From NCBI RefSeq assembly GCF_020829625.1, contig NZ_JAIVFX010000001.1:124001-188000 (forward strand): a stretch of DNA of 64,000 bases, read 5' to 3'. The translations under genes and the position numbers were made by a program. The stretch comes from Nostoc sp. XA010 (GTDB lineage Bacteria > Cyanobacteriota > Cyanobacteriia > Cyanobacteriales > Nostocaceae). Numbering within the stretch: position 1 is the first letter of the stretch; each line of letters begins with the position of its first letter. The notes under the pieces were generated by a model that was given only the letters and a program-made list of their open reading frames with translations, had not been told where the DNA came from and did not search any database. Positions 8,228 through 17,232 of this stretch are shown piece by piece.

Positions 8228-9607
8228 GTGGAAGATATTCTGCAAGCAGTAGAAACAATTTTGCAAGACAAGCCTCTTGCTTCAATTCAATGTTTTGTGC
8301 TCTCTCAATCATGGTTGGGCAAAACTTACGATGAAATGGCAGAGATATCAGGCTACCGCAACAATTACATCAAGGAAGTTGGCTCTGAGTTGTGGCAAGA
8401 CCTTTCTGTTGCACTTGGAAAGAAAATAACGAAAAAAAATCTACATTTAGCCTTGGAGAAATACCTCCAAGAGAAGATAAATGATCAAGAGAATCACAGC
8501 CAAGAAAAGTTGGGCGAAGAATCTAGCTTAGAAATAGTTTCTCCAGACTTTCCTTCAGCAAGCAAGATCGAATTTCCAAGCGGCCCTGTACCACTGGGTT
8601 CTCCCCTGTACATCAATCGTCCTCCCCTGGAAGAACTTGTTTATAACGAAATTTTACACCCTGGTTGCTTAATCCGAATCAAAGCACCTAGAAAAACCGG
8701 AAAAAGTTCATTGTTGAACCTAATGATTGCTTATGCTAAAGAGCAAGGTTATCAAATTGCGTATTTGGACTTTCAAGAAGCTGACGAAGATATTTTTGCT
8801 TCTCTGGATAAATTTTTGCGTTGGTTTTGTGTCAATGTCAGTAGGCAATTAAATCTCCTTCCCTGTCTAGATGATTTTTGGGATACGGAAATGGGCAGCA
8901 AGGTAAGCTGCAAAATCTATTTTGAAGCATATCTGCTGCAATACATTGAGCAAAGCCCTGTAGTTTTAGCTTTGAATGAAGTCCATCGAGTTTTTGAACA
9001 TCCGAATATTGCCCAAGACTTTCTGCCAATGCTGCGATTTTGGCACGAACAAGCAAAGCAGGATCAAATCTGGCAAAAACTCCGAATGGTGGTAGTTCAT
9101 ACCACAGAAATTTATATTCCACTCAAGCTAAACCAATCGCCTTTCAATGTTGGGATCACAATTACGTTGCCGCCGTTTACCCTCAATCAAGTACAGAAAC
9201 TAGCATTAGCTTACGGGCTACATTGGGCAGCAGGCTCTGAAGGGGCAAAACGCCTTGTACCCTTACAAGCAATGGTAGGAGGACATCCTTATTTGGTGAG
9301 TCTGGCACTTTATCATCTATGTCATGAAGAAATAACATTAGAGGTGTTACTAGAAAGCGCATCTACACAAGTAGGAATTTACAGTCAGCATTTACGAGAA
9401 CTGTTGCGCTTACTCCAAAAAGAACCAGAATTAATGTCAGCTATGGAAAAGGTAATTGCAACAGATGAAAAAGTGGAGCTAGACGCGATCGCTGCTTACA
9501 AGCTAGAAAGTATGGGCTTGGTTCAACTAAACGGCAATCAAGCTCACATAAGGTGTGAGTTATATCGCTATTATTTTAGCCAACAACTAAGACGATCAGG
9601 ATCATAA
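8228..9607 (+). CDS. HTH (VMAP-type) plus AAA-like domain protein
   Basis: A 459-residue protein that starts with GTG. Residues 1-80 form a helix-turn-helix of the kind found at the N-terminus of vWA-MoxR-associated proteins (SWLGKTYDEMAEISGYRNNYIK). After a polar linker, an AAA-like (PF14516-type) NTPase domain follows: Walker A APRKTGKSS at 153-161, then VVLALNEVHRVF at 245-256 in the Walker B position. Relatives normally have LALDEVDRVF there, so the Mg2+-coordinating Asp is replaced by Asn250 and the second Asp by His253, although Glu251 is kept. These architectures are linked in the literature to STAND-type signalling and conflict systems. The next gene encodes another AAA-like protein of the same class 129 bp downstream. 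Confidence 0.75.
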   Translation: MEDILQAVETILQDKPLASIQCFVLSQSWLGKTYDEMAEISGYRNNYIKEVGSELWQDLSVALGKKITKKNLHLALEKYLQEKINDQENHSQEKLGEESSLEIVSPDFPSASKIEFPSGPVPLGSPLYINRPPLEELVYNEILHPGCLIRIKAPRKTGKSSLLNLMIAYAKEQGYQIAYLDFQEADEDIFASLDKFLRWFCVNVSRQLNLLPCLDDFWDTEMGSKVSCKIYFEAYLLQYIEQSPVVLALNEVHRVFEHPNIAQDFLPMLRFWHEQAKQDQIWQKLRMVVVHTTEIYIPLKLNQSPFNVGITITLPPFTLNQVQKLALAYGLHWAAGSEGAKRLVPLQAMVGGHPYLVSLALYHLCHEEITLEVLLESASTQVGIYSQHLRELLRLLQKEPELMSAMEKVIATDEKVELDAIAAYKLESMGLVQLNGNQAHIRCELYRYYFSQQLRRSGS

Positions 9608-9736
9608 TAGTTCTGGTAAACTGTTGAAACAGAGATAATAAAAATACTTATTCTCGTTATTAATATGAATTTAATCAATTATCTCGATGCAAATTCATTT
9701 ATTAAAAATGAGAACTAGCTTAACATTTTAAATCAA

Positions 9737-11299
9737 ATGAACAATTATCGATACCAAGTTGGTGGAACCCTGACAACTGATGCTCCTAGCTATGTTGAGC
9801 GCAAAGCGGATGTGGAACTTTACGAAGCCTTGAAGCAGGGCGAATTTTGCTACATCCTGAGCAGTAGGCAAATGGGCAAATCCTCGCTTATGGTAAAAAC
9901 AAAGCATCGCTTTCAACAAGAGGGGTTTAAATGTGCCACCGTTGATATGACTAATATTGGTTGTGACAATATAACTCCAGAGCAATGGTATAAGGGAGTG
10001 GTAGGTGATTTATGGTTAGGCTTTAAACTGTTAGGTAAAGTCAATTTAAAAACCTGGTGGCAAGAACAAAATGATCTTTCTTTAGTTCAGAAAGTCAGCC
10101 GATTTATTTCAGAAATTCTATTAGCTCAGTTTCCTAACGAAAGACTATTTATTTTTATTGATGAAATTGATAGTATTCTCAGCCTAGATTTTTCTGTTGA
10201 TGACTTTTTTAGCTTGATTCGCTTTTGTTATAACCAACGAGCAATTGATCCAGAGTATCATCGGATTACATTTGCAATTTTCGGTGTTGCGACACCTTCA
10301 GACTTAATCCGATATAGACATAATACTACCCCCTTTAATATTGGTAAAGCCATCCAAGTAAATGGATTCAAATTTGAAGAAGCTCAACCCTTATCTTTAG
10401 GACTAAATATTAAAGATAATCATCCCCAAAAACTTTTGAAAGAAATATTATCTTGGACAGAAGGACAACCATTTCTTACTCAAAAGCTATGTCGGCTAAT
10501 TGTCTGTTTATCTCAAAGTGATGTGGGTAGAAAGCTAAAAATACCCTCTGGCGCGGAAGAATTTTGGATAGAAAATGTAGTGCGATCGTACATCATCGAA
10601 AAATGGGAATCACAAGATGAACCGGAGCATTTGAGGACAATTCGCGATCGCATCCTTGGAAACGAACAAATTGCCGCCAGATTGCTGGGAATTTATCAAC
10701 AAATCCTCCAAGGAGTGAAAGTCCCAGCCGACGATAGCCAAGAACAGGTAGAACTGTTGCTATCTGGTTTAGTAATCAAAAAGCAAGGTTTTCTCCAAAT
10801 TAAAAATCGAATTTATCAAGAAGTTTTCAATTTAGAATGGGTCGGAAAAAAATTAGCTTACTTGCGCCCCTACTATGAAACCTTCAATGCATGGATAGCC
10901 TCAAAGGAAAAGGATGAATCTCGCCTCTTGCGTGGACAAGCCTTAATTGATGCTCAAGCTTGGGCAAATGGCAAAAGCTTGAGTAACTTAGATTATCGAT
11001 TTTTAGCTGCTAGTGAAGAATTAGATCGGCGAGAAATGCAGCACACATTAGAAGCTGAACGCGCCAAAGAAATTGAAGCACGACTTGCAGAACAACAAAA
11101 AAGGCTGATTCAACAAAAGAAAACTGCTACAATAGTGACACTTTTGCTCGTGGGTATGACAATCAAGTTGGTGATTTCTATAGTGTGGGGAGTGTCGCTT
11201 TTACGAAAGATTGATGCTTTAGAATCACAGTTAAAATGTACCCAAATAGGGCATCAAGTGAAAGGAAGAACTGCAAATCCTCGGTTAGGTCGATGCTGA
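9737..11299 (+). CDS. AAA-like domain protein with C-terminal coiled coil and membrane helix
   Basis: The 520-residue protein has an AAA-like (PF14516-type) domain: Walker A SRQMGKSS (43-50), Walker [12 protein letters not shown] (137-147) and [14 protein letters not shown] near 250. A charged helix rich in Glu/Ala/Gln (about 425-462) looks like a coiled coil, and residues ~464-489 form one membrane helix, followed by a short polar tail. In many Nostoc relatives the domain is followed by WD40 repeats or sensor domains; here nothing follows, so it is a short or truncated version. It is co-directional with the preceding HTH-AAA gene. Function unknown; a signalling or conflict role is inference. 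Confidence 0.75.
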   Translation: MNNYRYQVGGTLTTDAPSYVERKADVELYEALKQGEFCYILSSRQMGKSSLMVKTKHRFQQEGFKCATVDMTNIGCDNITPEQWYKGVVGDLWLGFKLLGKVNLKTWWQEQNDLSLVQKVSRFISEILLAQFPNERLFIFIDEIDSILSLDFSVDDFFSLIRFCYNQRAIDPEYHRITFAIFGVATPSDLIRYRHNTTPFNIGKAIQVNGFKFEEAQPLSLGLNIKDNHPQKLLKEILSWTEGQPFLTQKLCRLIVCLSQSDVGRKLKIPSGAEEFWIENVVRSYIIEKWESQDEPEHLRTIRDRILGNEQIAARLLGIYQQILQGVKVPADDSQEQVELLLSGLVIKKQGFLQIKNRIYQEVFNLEWVGKKLAYLRPYYETFNAWIASKEKDESRLLRGQALIDAQAWANGKSLSNLDYRFLAASEELDRREMQHTLEAERAKEIEARLAEQQKRLIQQKKTATIVTLLLVGMTIKLVISIVWGVSLLRKIDALESQLKCTQIGHQVKGRTANPRLGRC

Positions 11300-11419
11300 C
11301 GAGAGCATCCCAAATAATCTTCAATTTTCTCACTGTTCAAAGTCAAGAGCCGTTAGGGAAAGCCCAGAATAATGGTCATTAAAAAACTTAGATAGGGACT
11401 CAGCTTCAGATTGGCTAAA

Positions 11420-11448
11420 GCGATGTCTACGACGGGCTGCGCTTACGC
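11420..11448 (+). repeat. 29-bp dispersed repeat, family A
   Basis: A forward copy of the family A unit (ends GACGGGCTGCGCTTACGC) in the 304-bp gap before recQ. That gap holds two copies of the repeat and no gene that I can support. Confidence 0.85.
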
Positions 11449-11473
11449 TCATGTATGATGATTGACTTAGTAA

Positions 11474-11500
11474 GATGCCTGCGACGGGCTGCGCCTACGC
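11474..11500 (+). repeat. Dispersed repeat, family A (27 bp)
   Basis: A second forward copy, slightly changed at its left end (GATGCCTGCGACGGGCTGCG), 25 bp after the first one. Confidence 0.8.
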
Positions 11501-11603
11501 ACTCCAGAAACGCAGACCTTCCCAACACTGCCGGTGATGTGAGTTAAAATCCTGATATCTTCAATAACTACTCACGCAGACAGCCCCGGAAAAAGCGATC
11601 GCT

Positions 11604-13763
11604 ATGCTTCAGTATCCCAATCTCGAACAAGCGCTAAAATATCACTTCGGTTACGACAGATTCCGCCCCGGACAACGGCAAATTATCGAAGATGCGCTGC
11701 AAAATCGGGATTTATTGATTGTGATGCCTACGGGTGGGGGAAAATCTCTGTGTTTTCAGTTACCTGCATTGATCAAAAAAGGTTTAACGGTGGTGGTGTC
11801 GCCATTAATCGCTTTGATGCAAGACCAAGTGGAAGGACTGCGAAACAATAATATTAACGCCACATTTCTCAATAGTAGTCTGAATCCCTATAAGGTGCGA
11901 TCGCGCGAAGAAGCCATCCTCAGTGGTAAAGTTAGACTACTTTACGTCGCCCCAGAACGTCTGTTGAGTGAAAGATTTCTCCCGTTTCTCGATTTAGTCA
12001 AAGAAAAAATTGGCATTGCGGCTTTTGCCATTGACGAAGCCCACTGCGTCTCTGAGTGGGGACACGACTTTCGCCCTGAATACCGTCAGATGAAATCTCT
12101 GCGGAAACGCTATCCTGATGTTCCTACCCTCGCCCTCACCGCCACAGCAACCGATCGCGTCCGTGCTGATATTATCCAACAACTAGGGCTAAAGCAACCC
12201 AGTATCCACATTGCTAGCTTTAACCGCCAAAACCTTTATTACGAAGTCCGTTCTAAAACCAAGTCTGCGTATGCTGAATTATTAGAACTCGTCCGGGAAA
12301 ATGAAGGTTCAGCAATTATTTATTGCTTGACGCGCAAAAAAGTTGATGAACTCACCTTTAAATTGCAAAATGATAAAATTTCTGCCTTGTCTTATCATGC
12401 CGGATTAACTGATGAAGAACGCAGCAGCAATCAAACTCGATTTATTCGAGATGATGTGCGCGTCATAGTGGCAACAATTGCCTTTGGAATGGGAATTAAT
12501 AAGCCAGATGTGCGGTTAGTAATTCATTTTGATTTACCGCGTAATTTAGAAAGTTATTATCAAGAATCAGGTAGGGCGGGGAGGGATAGTGAACCTTCAC
12601 GTTGTACGCTTTTTTTCAGTTTCAGTGATATTAAAACCATTGAATGGAGTATTAACCAAAAAACTGATCCCCAAGAACAGTTGATTGCTAAACAACAACT
12701 GCGTCAGGTAATTGATTATGCTGAAGGTACTGTTTGTCGGCGAACAATTCAGTTAGGTTATTTTGGAGAACGTTTTCCCGGTAATTGCAGTAACTGCGAT
12801 AATTGCCGTCATCCCAAACCAATGCAAGATTGGACAACTGAAGCCATGAAGTTTTTATCTTGTGTGGCGCGTTGTAAAGAAAGATTTGGGATGCTACACA
12901 TTATTGATGTGTTGCGGGGGGCAAAAAAAGACAAAATTATCCAGTACGAACACGATAAACTTTCTACCTACGGTATTGGCAAAGATAAGAGTGTAGATGA
13001 GTGGCGAATGTTGGCGCGATCGCTTTTACATCAAGGGTTAATAGAACAGACTAGCGATGGTTACTCAGTTTTGAAACTTAACCCCCTCAGTTGGGAAGTG
13101 ATGCGGCGACAGCGTACAGTTTCTCTTGTTGTTCCCGTAGCACAGAAGGTTACTTGGGAAGAAGGCAGTGAGAAGGCTGTTGAAGCAGAGATATTAATGC
13201 AGAGGTTGCGATCGCTCCGTAAACAACTTGCTGATGAACAATCTGTACCACCTTACGTTGTCTTTCAGGATTCTACCCTGAAATTGATGGCACAGGTACA
13301 ACCTACAACACTAACCGAATTTGGTAAACTTTCGGGCGTAGGTAGTCACAAACTTTCCCAATATGGCGATAAATTCCTCGCAGAAATTCGCGCCTACCGC
13401 CAAGAAAAAGGTTTGATAGATCCACCGCAAGTTAATTTTACACCCTCTGTTAGCTTACCTTCCGACACAGAAATATTCACATTACAATTACATAAACAAG
13501 GTTTGAGTGTTAATGAAATTGCCAAAAAACGCAACATTCGCCCCACAACAATTATTCGCCATTTGACAGATTTGATTGAAAAAAATCAGCCTGTAGACAT
13601 AAATCAGTTAGTACCTCTTGAACATCAACAAAAAATTTGGCAAGTTTTAGAAGTACTTGGTGATATCTCTTTAACGCCAATTCGAGAACAACTCGGTGAA
13701 AGCTACACTTTTGATGAAATTCGCTTAGTACGGGGTAAGTGGCGGCGCGAAAATCGCAAGTGA
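11604..13763 (+). CDS. recQ: ATP-dependent DNA helicase RecQ
   Basis: The 719-residue protein shows the full RecQ layout. The helicase motifs are FRPGQRQIIEDAL (motif 0, 20-32), MPTGGGKSLCFQLP (Walker A, ~40-53), DEAHCVSEWGHDFRPEY (motif II and aromatic-rich loop), TATAT, and QESGRAGRDSEPS (motif VI). The RQC zinc site reads CRR...CSNCDNCRHP, and an HRDC domain lies around 525-600. A further C-terminal helix-turn-helix follows (LHKQGLSVNEIAKKRNI), which is common in long RecQ forms. It unwinds 3'-5' in recombination and fork repair. It is followed 51 bp later by a Uma2 gene. Confidence 0.96.
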   Translation: MLQYPNLEQALKYHFGYDRFRPGQRQIIEDALQNRDLLIVMPTGGGKSLCFQLPALIKKGLTVVVSPLIALMQDQVEGLRNNNINATFLNSSLNPYKVRSREEAILSGKVRLLYVAPERLLSERFLPFLDLVKEKIGIAAFAIDEAHCVSEWGHDFRPEYRQMKSLRKRYPDVPTLALTATATDRVRADIIQQLGLKQPSIHIASFNRQNLYYEVRSKTKSAYAELLELVRENEGSAIIYCLTRKKVDELTFKLQNDKISALSYHAGLTDEERSSNQTRFIRDDVRVIVATIAFGMGINKPDVRLVIHFDLPRNLESYYQESGRAGRDSEPSRCTLFFSFSDIKTIEWSINQKTDPQEQLIAKQQLRQVIDYAEGTVCRRTIQLGYFGERFPGNCSNCDNCRHPKPMQDWTTEAMKFLSCVARCKERFGMLHIIDVLRGAKKDKIIQYEHDKLSTYGIGKDKSVDEWRMLARSLLHQGLIEQTSDGYSVLKLNPLSWEVMRRQRTVSLVVPVAQKVTWEEGSEKAVEAEILMQRLRSLRKQLADEQSVPPYVVFQDSTLKLMAQVQPTTLTEFGKLSGVGSHKLSQYGDKFLAEIRAYRQEKGLIDPPQVNFTPSVSLPSDTEIFTLQLHKQGLSVNEIAKKRNIRPTTIIRHLTDLIEKNQPVDINQLVPLEHQQKIWQVLEVLGDISLTPIREQLGESYTFDEIRLVRGKWRRENRK

Positions 13764-13814
13764 TAATTAAATTTTATAATTAAAATACAAGAGCAAGATT
13801 AAGGGAGTTAGCCG

Positions 13815-14387
13815 ATGAGCCAGATGCTAACAACAGGAGTACACTGGACAATTCATGATGTGGAACTCTTCGCAGAAAATGAAGGTACACGCTACGAGAT
13901 AGTTGATGGAGAATTATTTGTGACTAGGGCACCTCACTTTAAACATCAGCAAACTTGTGGCAAAATTTTCCAACAGCTTAATATTTGGTCAGAGTCTACT
14001 GGTTTAGGGGAAGCTGTGATCAACCCTGGTGTTTTGTTTTCAGAATCAGATAATGTGATTCCTGATGTAGTTTGGGCTACTAAGGAAACCTTGGCGGTAA
14101 TGTTGGATGAAGAGGGACATTTAACCGGCGCACCAGATTTAATAGTAGAAGTCTTGTCTGCAAGCAAGTCAGACGAAAGACGAGATAAGGAAGCTAAACT
14201 TAAACTTTATTCTTCCAGAGGAGTAAAAGAATATTGGATTGCTGATTGGCGATCGCGTAAACTAGAGGTCTATCGACGCGAACAAAATCAACTTAAATTG
14301 GTAGAAACCTTATTTAGTAGCGATATTATAATTTCTCCTTTATTGACTGGTTTTAGCTGTACTGTAAACCAGTTTTTTCCTGTATAA
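13815..14387 (+). CDS. Uma2 family (DUF820) PD-(D/E)XK nuclease-fold protein
   Basis: A 190-residue protein with the standard Uma2 pattern: an N-terminal EGTRYEIVDGELFV, then IPDVVWATK, APDLIVEVLSASKSDERRDKEAKLKLYSSRG and VKEYWIADW. The Asp of IPD, the Glu of VEV and the following charged residues make up the PD-(D/E)XK core. The family is hugely expanded in cyanobacteria; its biological role is not established. GGGAG lies 10 bp ahead of the ATG. The MFS gene starts 12 bp after its stop, so the two may be co-transcribed. Confidence 0.9.
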   Translation: MSQMLTTGVHWTIHDVELFAENEGTRYEIVDGELFVTRAPHFKHQQTCGKIFQQLNIWSESTGLGEAVINPGVLFSESDNVIPDVVWATKETLAVMLDEEGHLTGAPDLIVEVLSASKSDERRDKEAKLKLYSSRGVKEYWIADWRSRKLEVYRREQNQLKLVETLFSSDIIISPLLTGFSCTVNQFFPV

Positions 14388-14399
14388 ATTTTAGGTTTA

Positions 14400-15614
14400 A
14401 TGGAAAAACAAATCTCAAGTAATGGATTAACTAAAGTCCAGGTACTGATTATGGCGATCGCATCTGGTGTCTGTGTTGCCAACGTTTATTATAATCAGCC
14501 AATCCTCCAAGATATTGCATCATCTTTTCGAGTCAGTGAAGGCGAAGCGGGTAGTATCTCTGTGCTTACGCAAGTTGGTTATGGTTTGGGTATTTTCTTT
14601 TTAATCCCCTTGGGCGATAAAATCAATAAGAAAAAATTAATTCTTTGCTTACTGATAAGTTTATTTTGTTTGTTGATAGGCATGACATTTTCACAAAACA
14701 TCATGGAAGTTTGGATATTGAGCGTAGCAATTGGGATTGCGACAGTCTCCGCTCAGATTATTCTACCTTTAGCAGCAAGTATAGATAGAGTAACTACAGG
14801 CCAAACCGTAGGCAATATTTTTACTGGTATATTGATTGGAGTTTTAGGAGCAAGGGTTTTTAGTGGATATATTGCTGAATGGTTGAGTTGGCGTTATGTA
14901 TATGGATTTTCGGCAGTAATGATTTTAATTGTTATTGCCTTGCTAAATCTATATTTGCCTAATGTAAAAAATGAATTTGATGGTTATTATTTGGAATTAT
15001 TAAAATCAACACTTCACCAATTAAAACGTTTTTCGTTATTAAGAGAATCGTCTTTAATTAGCGGGTTATTGTTTGGTGTATTTTGCTCATTTTGGACAAC
15101 ACTGACTTTCCATTTAAGCGGAGCGCCTTTTAATTTTCAATCTGACATAATTGGGATGTATGGCTTTGTAGCGATGTCTACGACGGGCTACGCCTACGCA
15201 GGTGCATTAATGGCACCAGTTTTTGGTAAACTAGCCGATCAAGGTAACTCGCAACGCTCCTTGACTCTTGCTGTATCGATGGTGATTGCAAGCTTAGTAA
15301 TTGCTAAAATTGCTTCTAATTCTGCACTAGCGATCGCACTTGCTGTATTGTTACTAGATGTGGGTGTACAGGCAATCCAAGTTACTAATGTTGCAAGAAT
15401 ATACAGTCTTGATGCTCAATCGAATAGCCGCATCAATACAGTTTACATGACTACCTATTTTATCGGCGGTTCTATAGGTACTAGCATTGGTTTATTCTGC
15501 TGGAATCTTGGTGGCTGGAATTTGGTGACTTGGCAAATGTTAGCTTTTACTCTGCTCGCATTTTTTATTATCGTTAGACCTAAAAGAACTACAGCAAGAA
15601 CAAATAATAAATAA
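14400..15614 (+). CDS. MFS transporter with in-frame repeat insertion
   Basis: A 404-residue protein with about 12 hydrophobic segments. It carries VCVANVYYNQPILQDI near the N-terminus and the MFS loop 2-3 motif GDKINKKKLI, features of the drug/sugar-efflux type MFS proteins. Residues 258-267 (AMSTTGYAYA) are encoded exactly by a family A dispersed repeat and break the expected GMYGFV-AGALMAPVFGKLADQ sequence near the seventh helix. The frame stays open, so the product may still be made, but with about 8-10 extra residues at a helix end. Substrate unknown. A weak hairpin follows the stop. Confidence 0.85.
   Translation: MEKQISSNGLTKVQVLIMAIASGVCVANVYYNQPILQDIASSFRVSEGEAGSISVLTQVGYGLGIFFLIPLGDKINKKKLILCLLISLFCLLIGMTFSQNIMEVWILSVAIGIATVSAQIILPLAASIDRVTTGQTVGNIFTGILIGVLGARVFSGYIAEWLSWRYVYGFSAVMILIVIALLNLYLPNVKNEFDGYYLELLKSTLHQLKRFSLLRESSLISGLLFGVFCSFWTTLTFHLSGAPFNFQSDIIGMYGFVAMSTTGYAYAGALMAPVFGKLADQGNSQRSLTLAVSMVIASLVIAKIASNSALAIALAVLLLDVGVQAIQVTNVARIYSLDAQSNSRINTVYMTTYFIGGSIGTSIGLFCWNLGGWNLVTWQMLAFTLLAFFIIVRPKRTTARTNNK
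15171..15199 (+). repeat. 29-bp dispersed repeat, family A, inside a coding region
   Basis: This copy is almost identical to those at 7194 and 17505 (both inverted) and lies wholly within the MFS transporter gene, starting exactly on codon 258. It adds no stop in the reading frame. Confidence 0.9.
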
Positions 15615-15647
15615 TCAAACTTTCATTTTTAAATATTACCTTGAGAC

Positions 15648-15691
15648 ATCGCCTTGCACCAATAAATAAATTTTCTCCTCATCAAGGCGAT
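15648..15691. terminator. Weak hairpin after the MFS gene
   Basis: ATCGCCTTG at 15648 pairs with CAAGGCGAT ending at 15691 around a 26-nt A/T-rich loop. It lies 33 bp after the MFS stop and in front of a convergent micro-gene. No T-run is present, so this is a tentative terminator. Confidence 0.3.
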
Positions 15692-15732
15692 ATCTATAGA
15701 TAGTCAGCTTATGTTAAGAAAAGCTGGGGATT

Positions 15733-15861
15733 TCAGATTGCAGCAGATGATGATGTTGGAGTATTTTGGCTTTTCGCAGATAGAATTGCTAGCAATTTAG
15801 GCAGCGCTAGGCAAGCAACAGTATTTAGCAGCGTCAGTAAGATACCATCGATTAAACTCAT
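15733..15861 (-). CDS. Micro-protein (42 aa), paralogue of the gene at 17233
   Basis: On the minus strand an ATG at 15861 opens a 42-codon frame. The ATG is preceded by GGAGAAG at normal spacing. The product begins MSLIDGILLTLLNTVACLAL, a single membrane helix, followed by PKLLAILSAKS and a short Ser/Thr tail. It is identical at 19 of the first 25 residues to the protein encoded at 17233-17478, and their upstream sequences are also alike. The conservation at protein level and the shared Shine-Dalgarno site argue for a real small gene. No known family is recognised. It is convergent with the MFS gene. Confidence 0.55.
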   Translation of the reverse strand: MSLIDGILLTLLNTVACLALPKLLAILSAKSQNTPTSSSAAI

Positions 15862-16069
15862 GTATTAATCTTCTCCGTTTGAAAATTGGTGTTGACTATA
15901 TTTTTAGTTTGCAGCAAAGTTAGTACAATTGCTCAAAACCAGCATTTTGAATCTCATTTATTACATATAAGCTAACTAAATATATTCTTATGATTTCAAG
16001 GTGACTAGTAAGATATATTTTTTCTCTCTCAAGTCGAGAAACTCGCCCACGCAAGTGTCATTTTCTGTG

Positions 16070-16126
16070 CCTCTGCGGTTAAAAAGTAATTAATTTAACC
16101 ACAAAGGCGCAGAGAACACAGAGGTA
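16070..16126. repeat. Imperfect inverted repeat (CTCTGCG...CGCAGAG)
   Basis: CCTCTGCGGTTAAA and TTTAACCACAAAGGCGCAGAG are inverted copies with an extra block in the right arm. A fragment of the same motif occurs at about 25037-25060. It is one of the dispersed palindromes common in Nostoc genomes. The rest of the 15862-16262 gap is A/T-rich and shows no further gene. Confidence 0.65.
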
Positions 16127-16262
16127 AGAAGTTAAATTTCTAAAATTGTTATCCACCTCGAACAGGCTAGCCTTAAATAGTATTTTCTTGACAAGCTTAA
16201 ATTAATTCCTATAGTATATTAATTTACATGTAGCTCAGTAAAATAAATAATACAAAATAATC

Positions 16263-16964
16263 ATGAGCACTAAAGTTAGCATTTTGATAGCAGCAGTATT
16301 ATTTGCAAATTCTACAGCACTAAAGCCTTCCACTGCGACAGAAAAAAATCCGGCTTTGCTTGCTAATAATATTAGCTTTATAACTTCGGCTCAAATTAAA
16401 ATAGCACAAGCTATAGAACCTAGAGTTATTAAGCTTCGTCTAGCAGATTCTGGTGTTTCAGTAGGAAGTGTTTTGTCTTGGGGATTTGCTGGTTTGATTC
16501 AAAAAAGATCAACTGATTGGGTACGTTTAGAAATAAGTGATAATCAAGTAAAAGTAGTACATACCACAAGAACAACTAATTGGTTAACTCAAGCTTCTAA
16601 ATGGTGGGATCATCCTGTCAGGAAAATTGCTTTTAAACCAGATTCTTGTAAAATAGATAATGTATCAAATCAAGGTGGCTCAGATATAGAAACCCAATTA
16701 CGAGATATAAAAAAGCTATACGATTCTAAACTAATAAGTGAGCAACAGTATCAAGAATTGCAGCGTAAAGTTATTAATCAGATAAATACAACACCAAACC
16801 AACCTAACACTAGTAATTCTGAATGTATTTTATTAGGGGAAAATGCGATAGTAAAACTTAAAGATATGACTTTATTAACTAAAGGAGAATTTAAAATTGA
16901 ATATTTAGAAGGTAATGAATGGAAATATGCAGCTTTTAGAGTACCAGAAAAAGAATATGACTAG
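16263..16964 (+). CDS. Secreted/periplasmic hypothetical protein with SHOCT-like segment
   Basis: A 233-residue protein with a signal-peptide-like N-terminus (STKVSILIAAVLFANSTAL). A middle part of no known family follows (KLRLADSGVSVGSVLSW). Residues ~143-172 read like a SHOCT helix pair (LRDIKKLYDSKLISEQQYQE), which is usually at the extreme C-terminus but here sits in the middle. The tail holds a Lys/Glu-rich beta-like segment. Function unknown. The gene ends 200 bp before a perfect bidirectional hairpin, and is flanked on both sides by the two micro-protein genes. Confidence 0.6.
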   Translation: MSTKVSILIAAVLFANSTALKPSTATEKNPALLANNISFITSAQIKIAQAIEPRVIKLRLADSGVSVGSVLSWGFAGLIQKRSTDWVRLEISDNQVKVVHTTRTTNWLTQASKWWDHPVRKIAFKPDSCKIDNVSNQGGSDIETQLRDIKKLYDSKLISEQQYQELQRKVINQINTTPNQPNTSNSECILLGENAIVKLKDMTLLTKGEFKIEYLEGNEWKYAAFRVPEKEYD

Positions 16965-17165
16965 CAAGTTGCAAATAATAAATTTTTCAAATATAGGCAT
17001 TATAGCAATCCTATTTGATAAAGATTTTTTGGTACATACCTCGCTCTTAGGGGGCGAAAAAACTAATCATATCGGACTAATTTAAACCACATCAAAGAGT
17101 GAGCGCGGCATCTCGTGGACTAATGACTTAGGTAGACATTAGGCTAGAAATCCTGTTGTGTTGCC

Positions 17166-17206
17166 AAAAATTAGGTGAGGTAGTTTATCTACCTCACCTA
17201 ATTTTT
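17166..17206. terminator. Bidirectional terminator, perfect 18-bp stem
   Basis: AAAAATTAGGTGAGGTAG and its exact reverse complement are separated by a 5-nt loop. The A-run and T-run at the ends make it suitable as an intrinsic terminator in both directions. It sits between the SHOCT protein gene (+) and the 81-residue gene (-). Confidence 0.88.
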
Positions 17207-17232
17207 AAAATAATTGACTGGCAATTTGTCCA

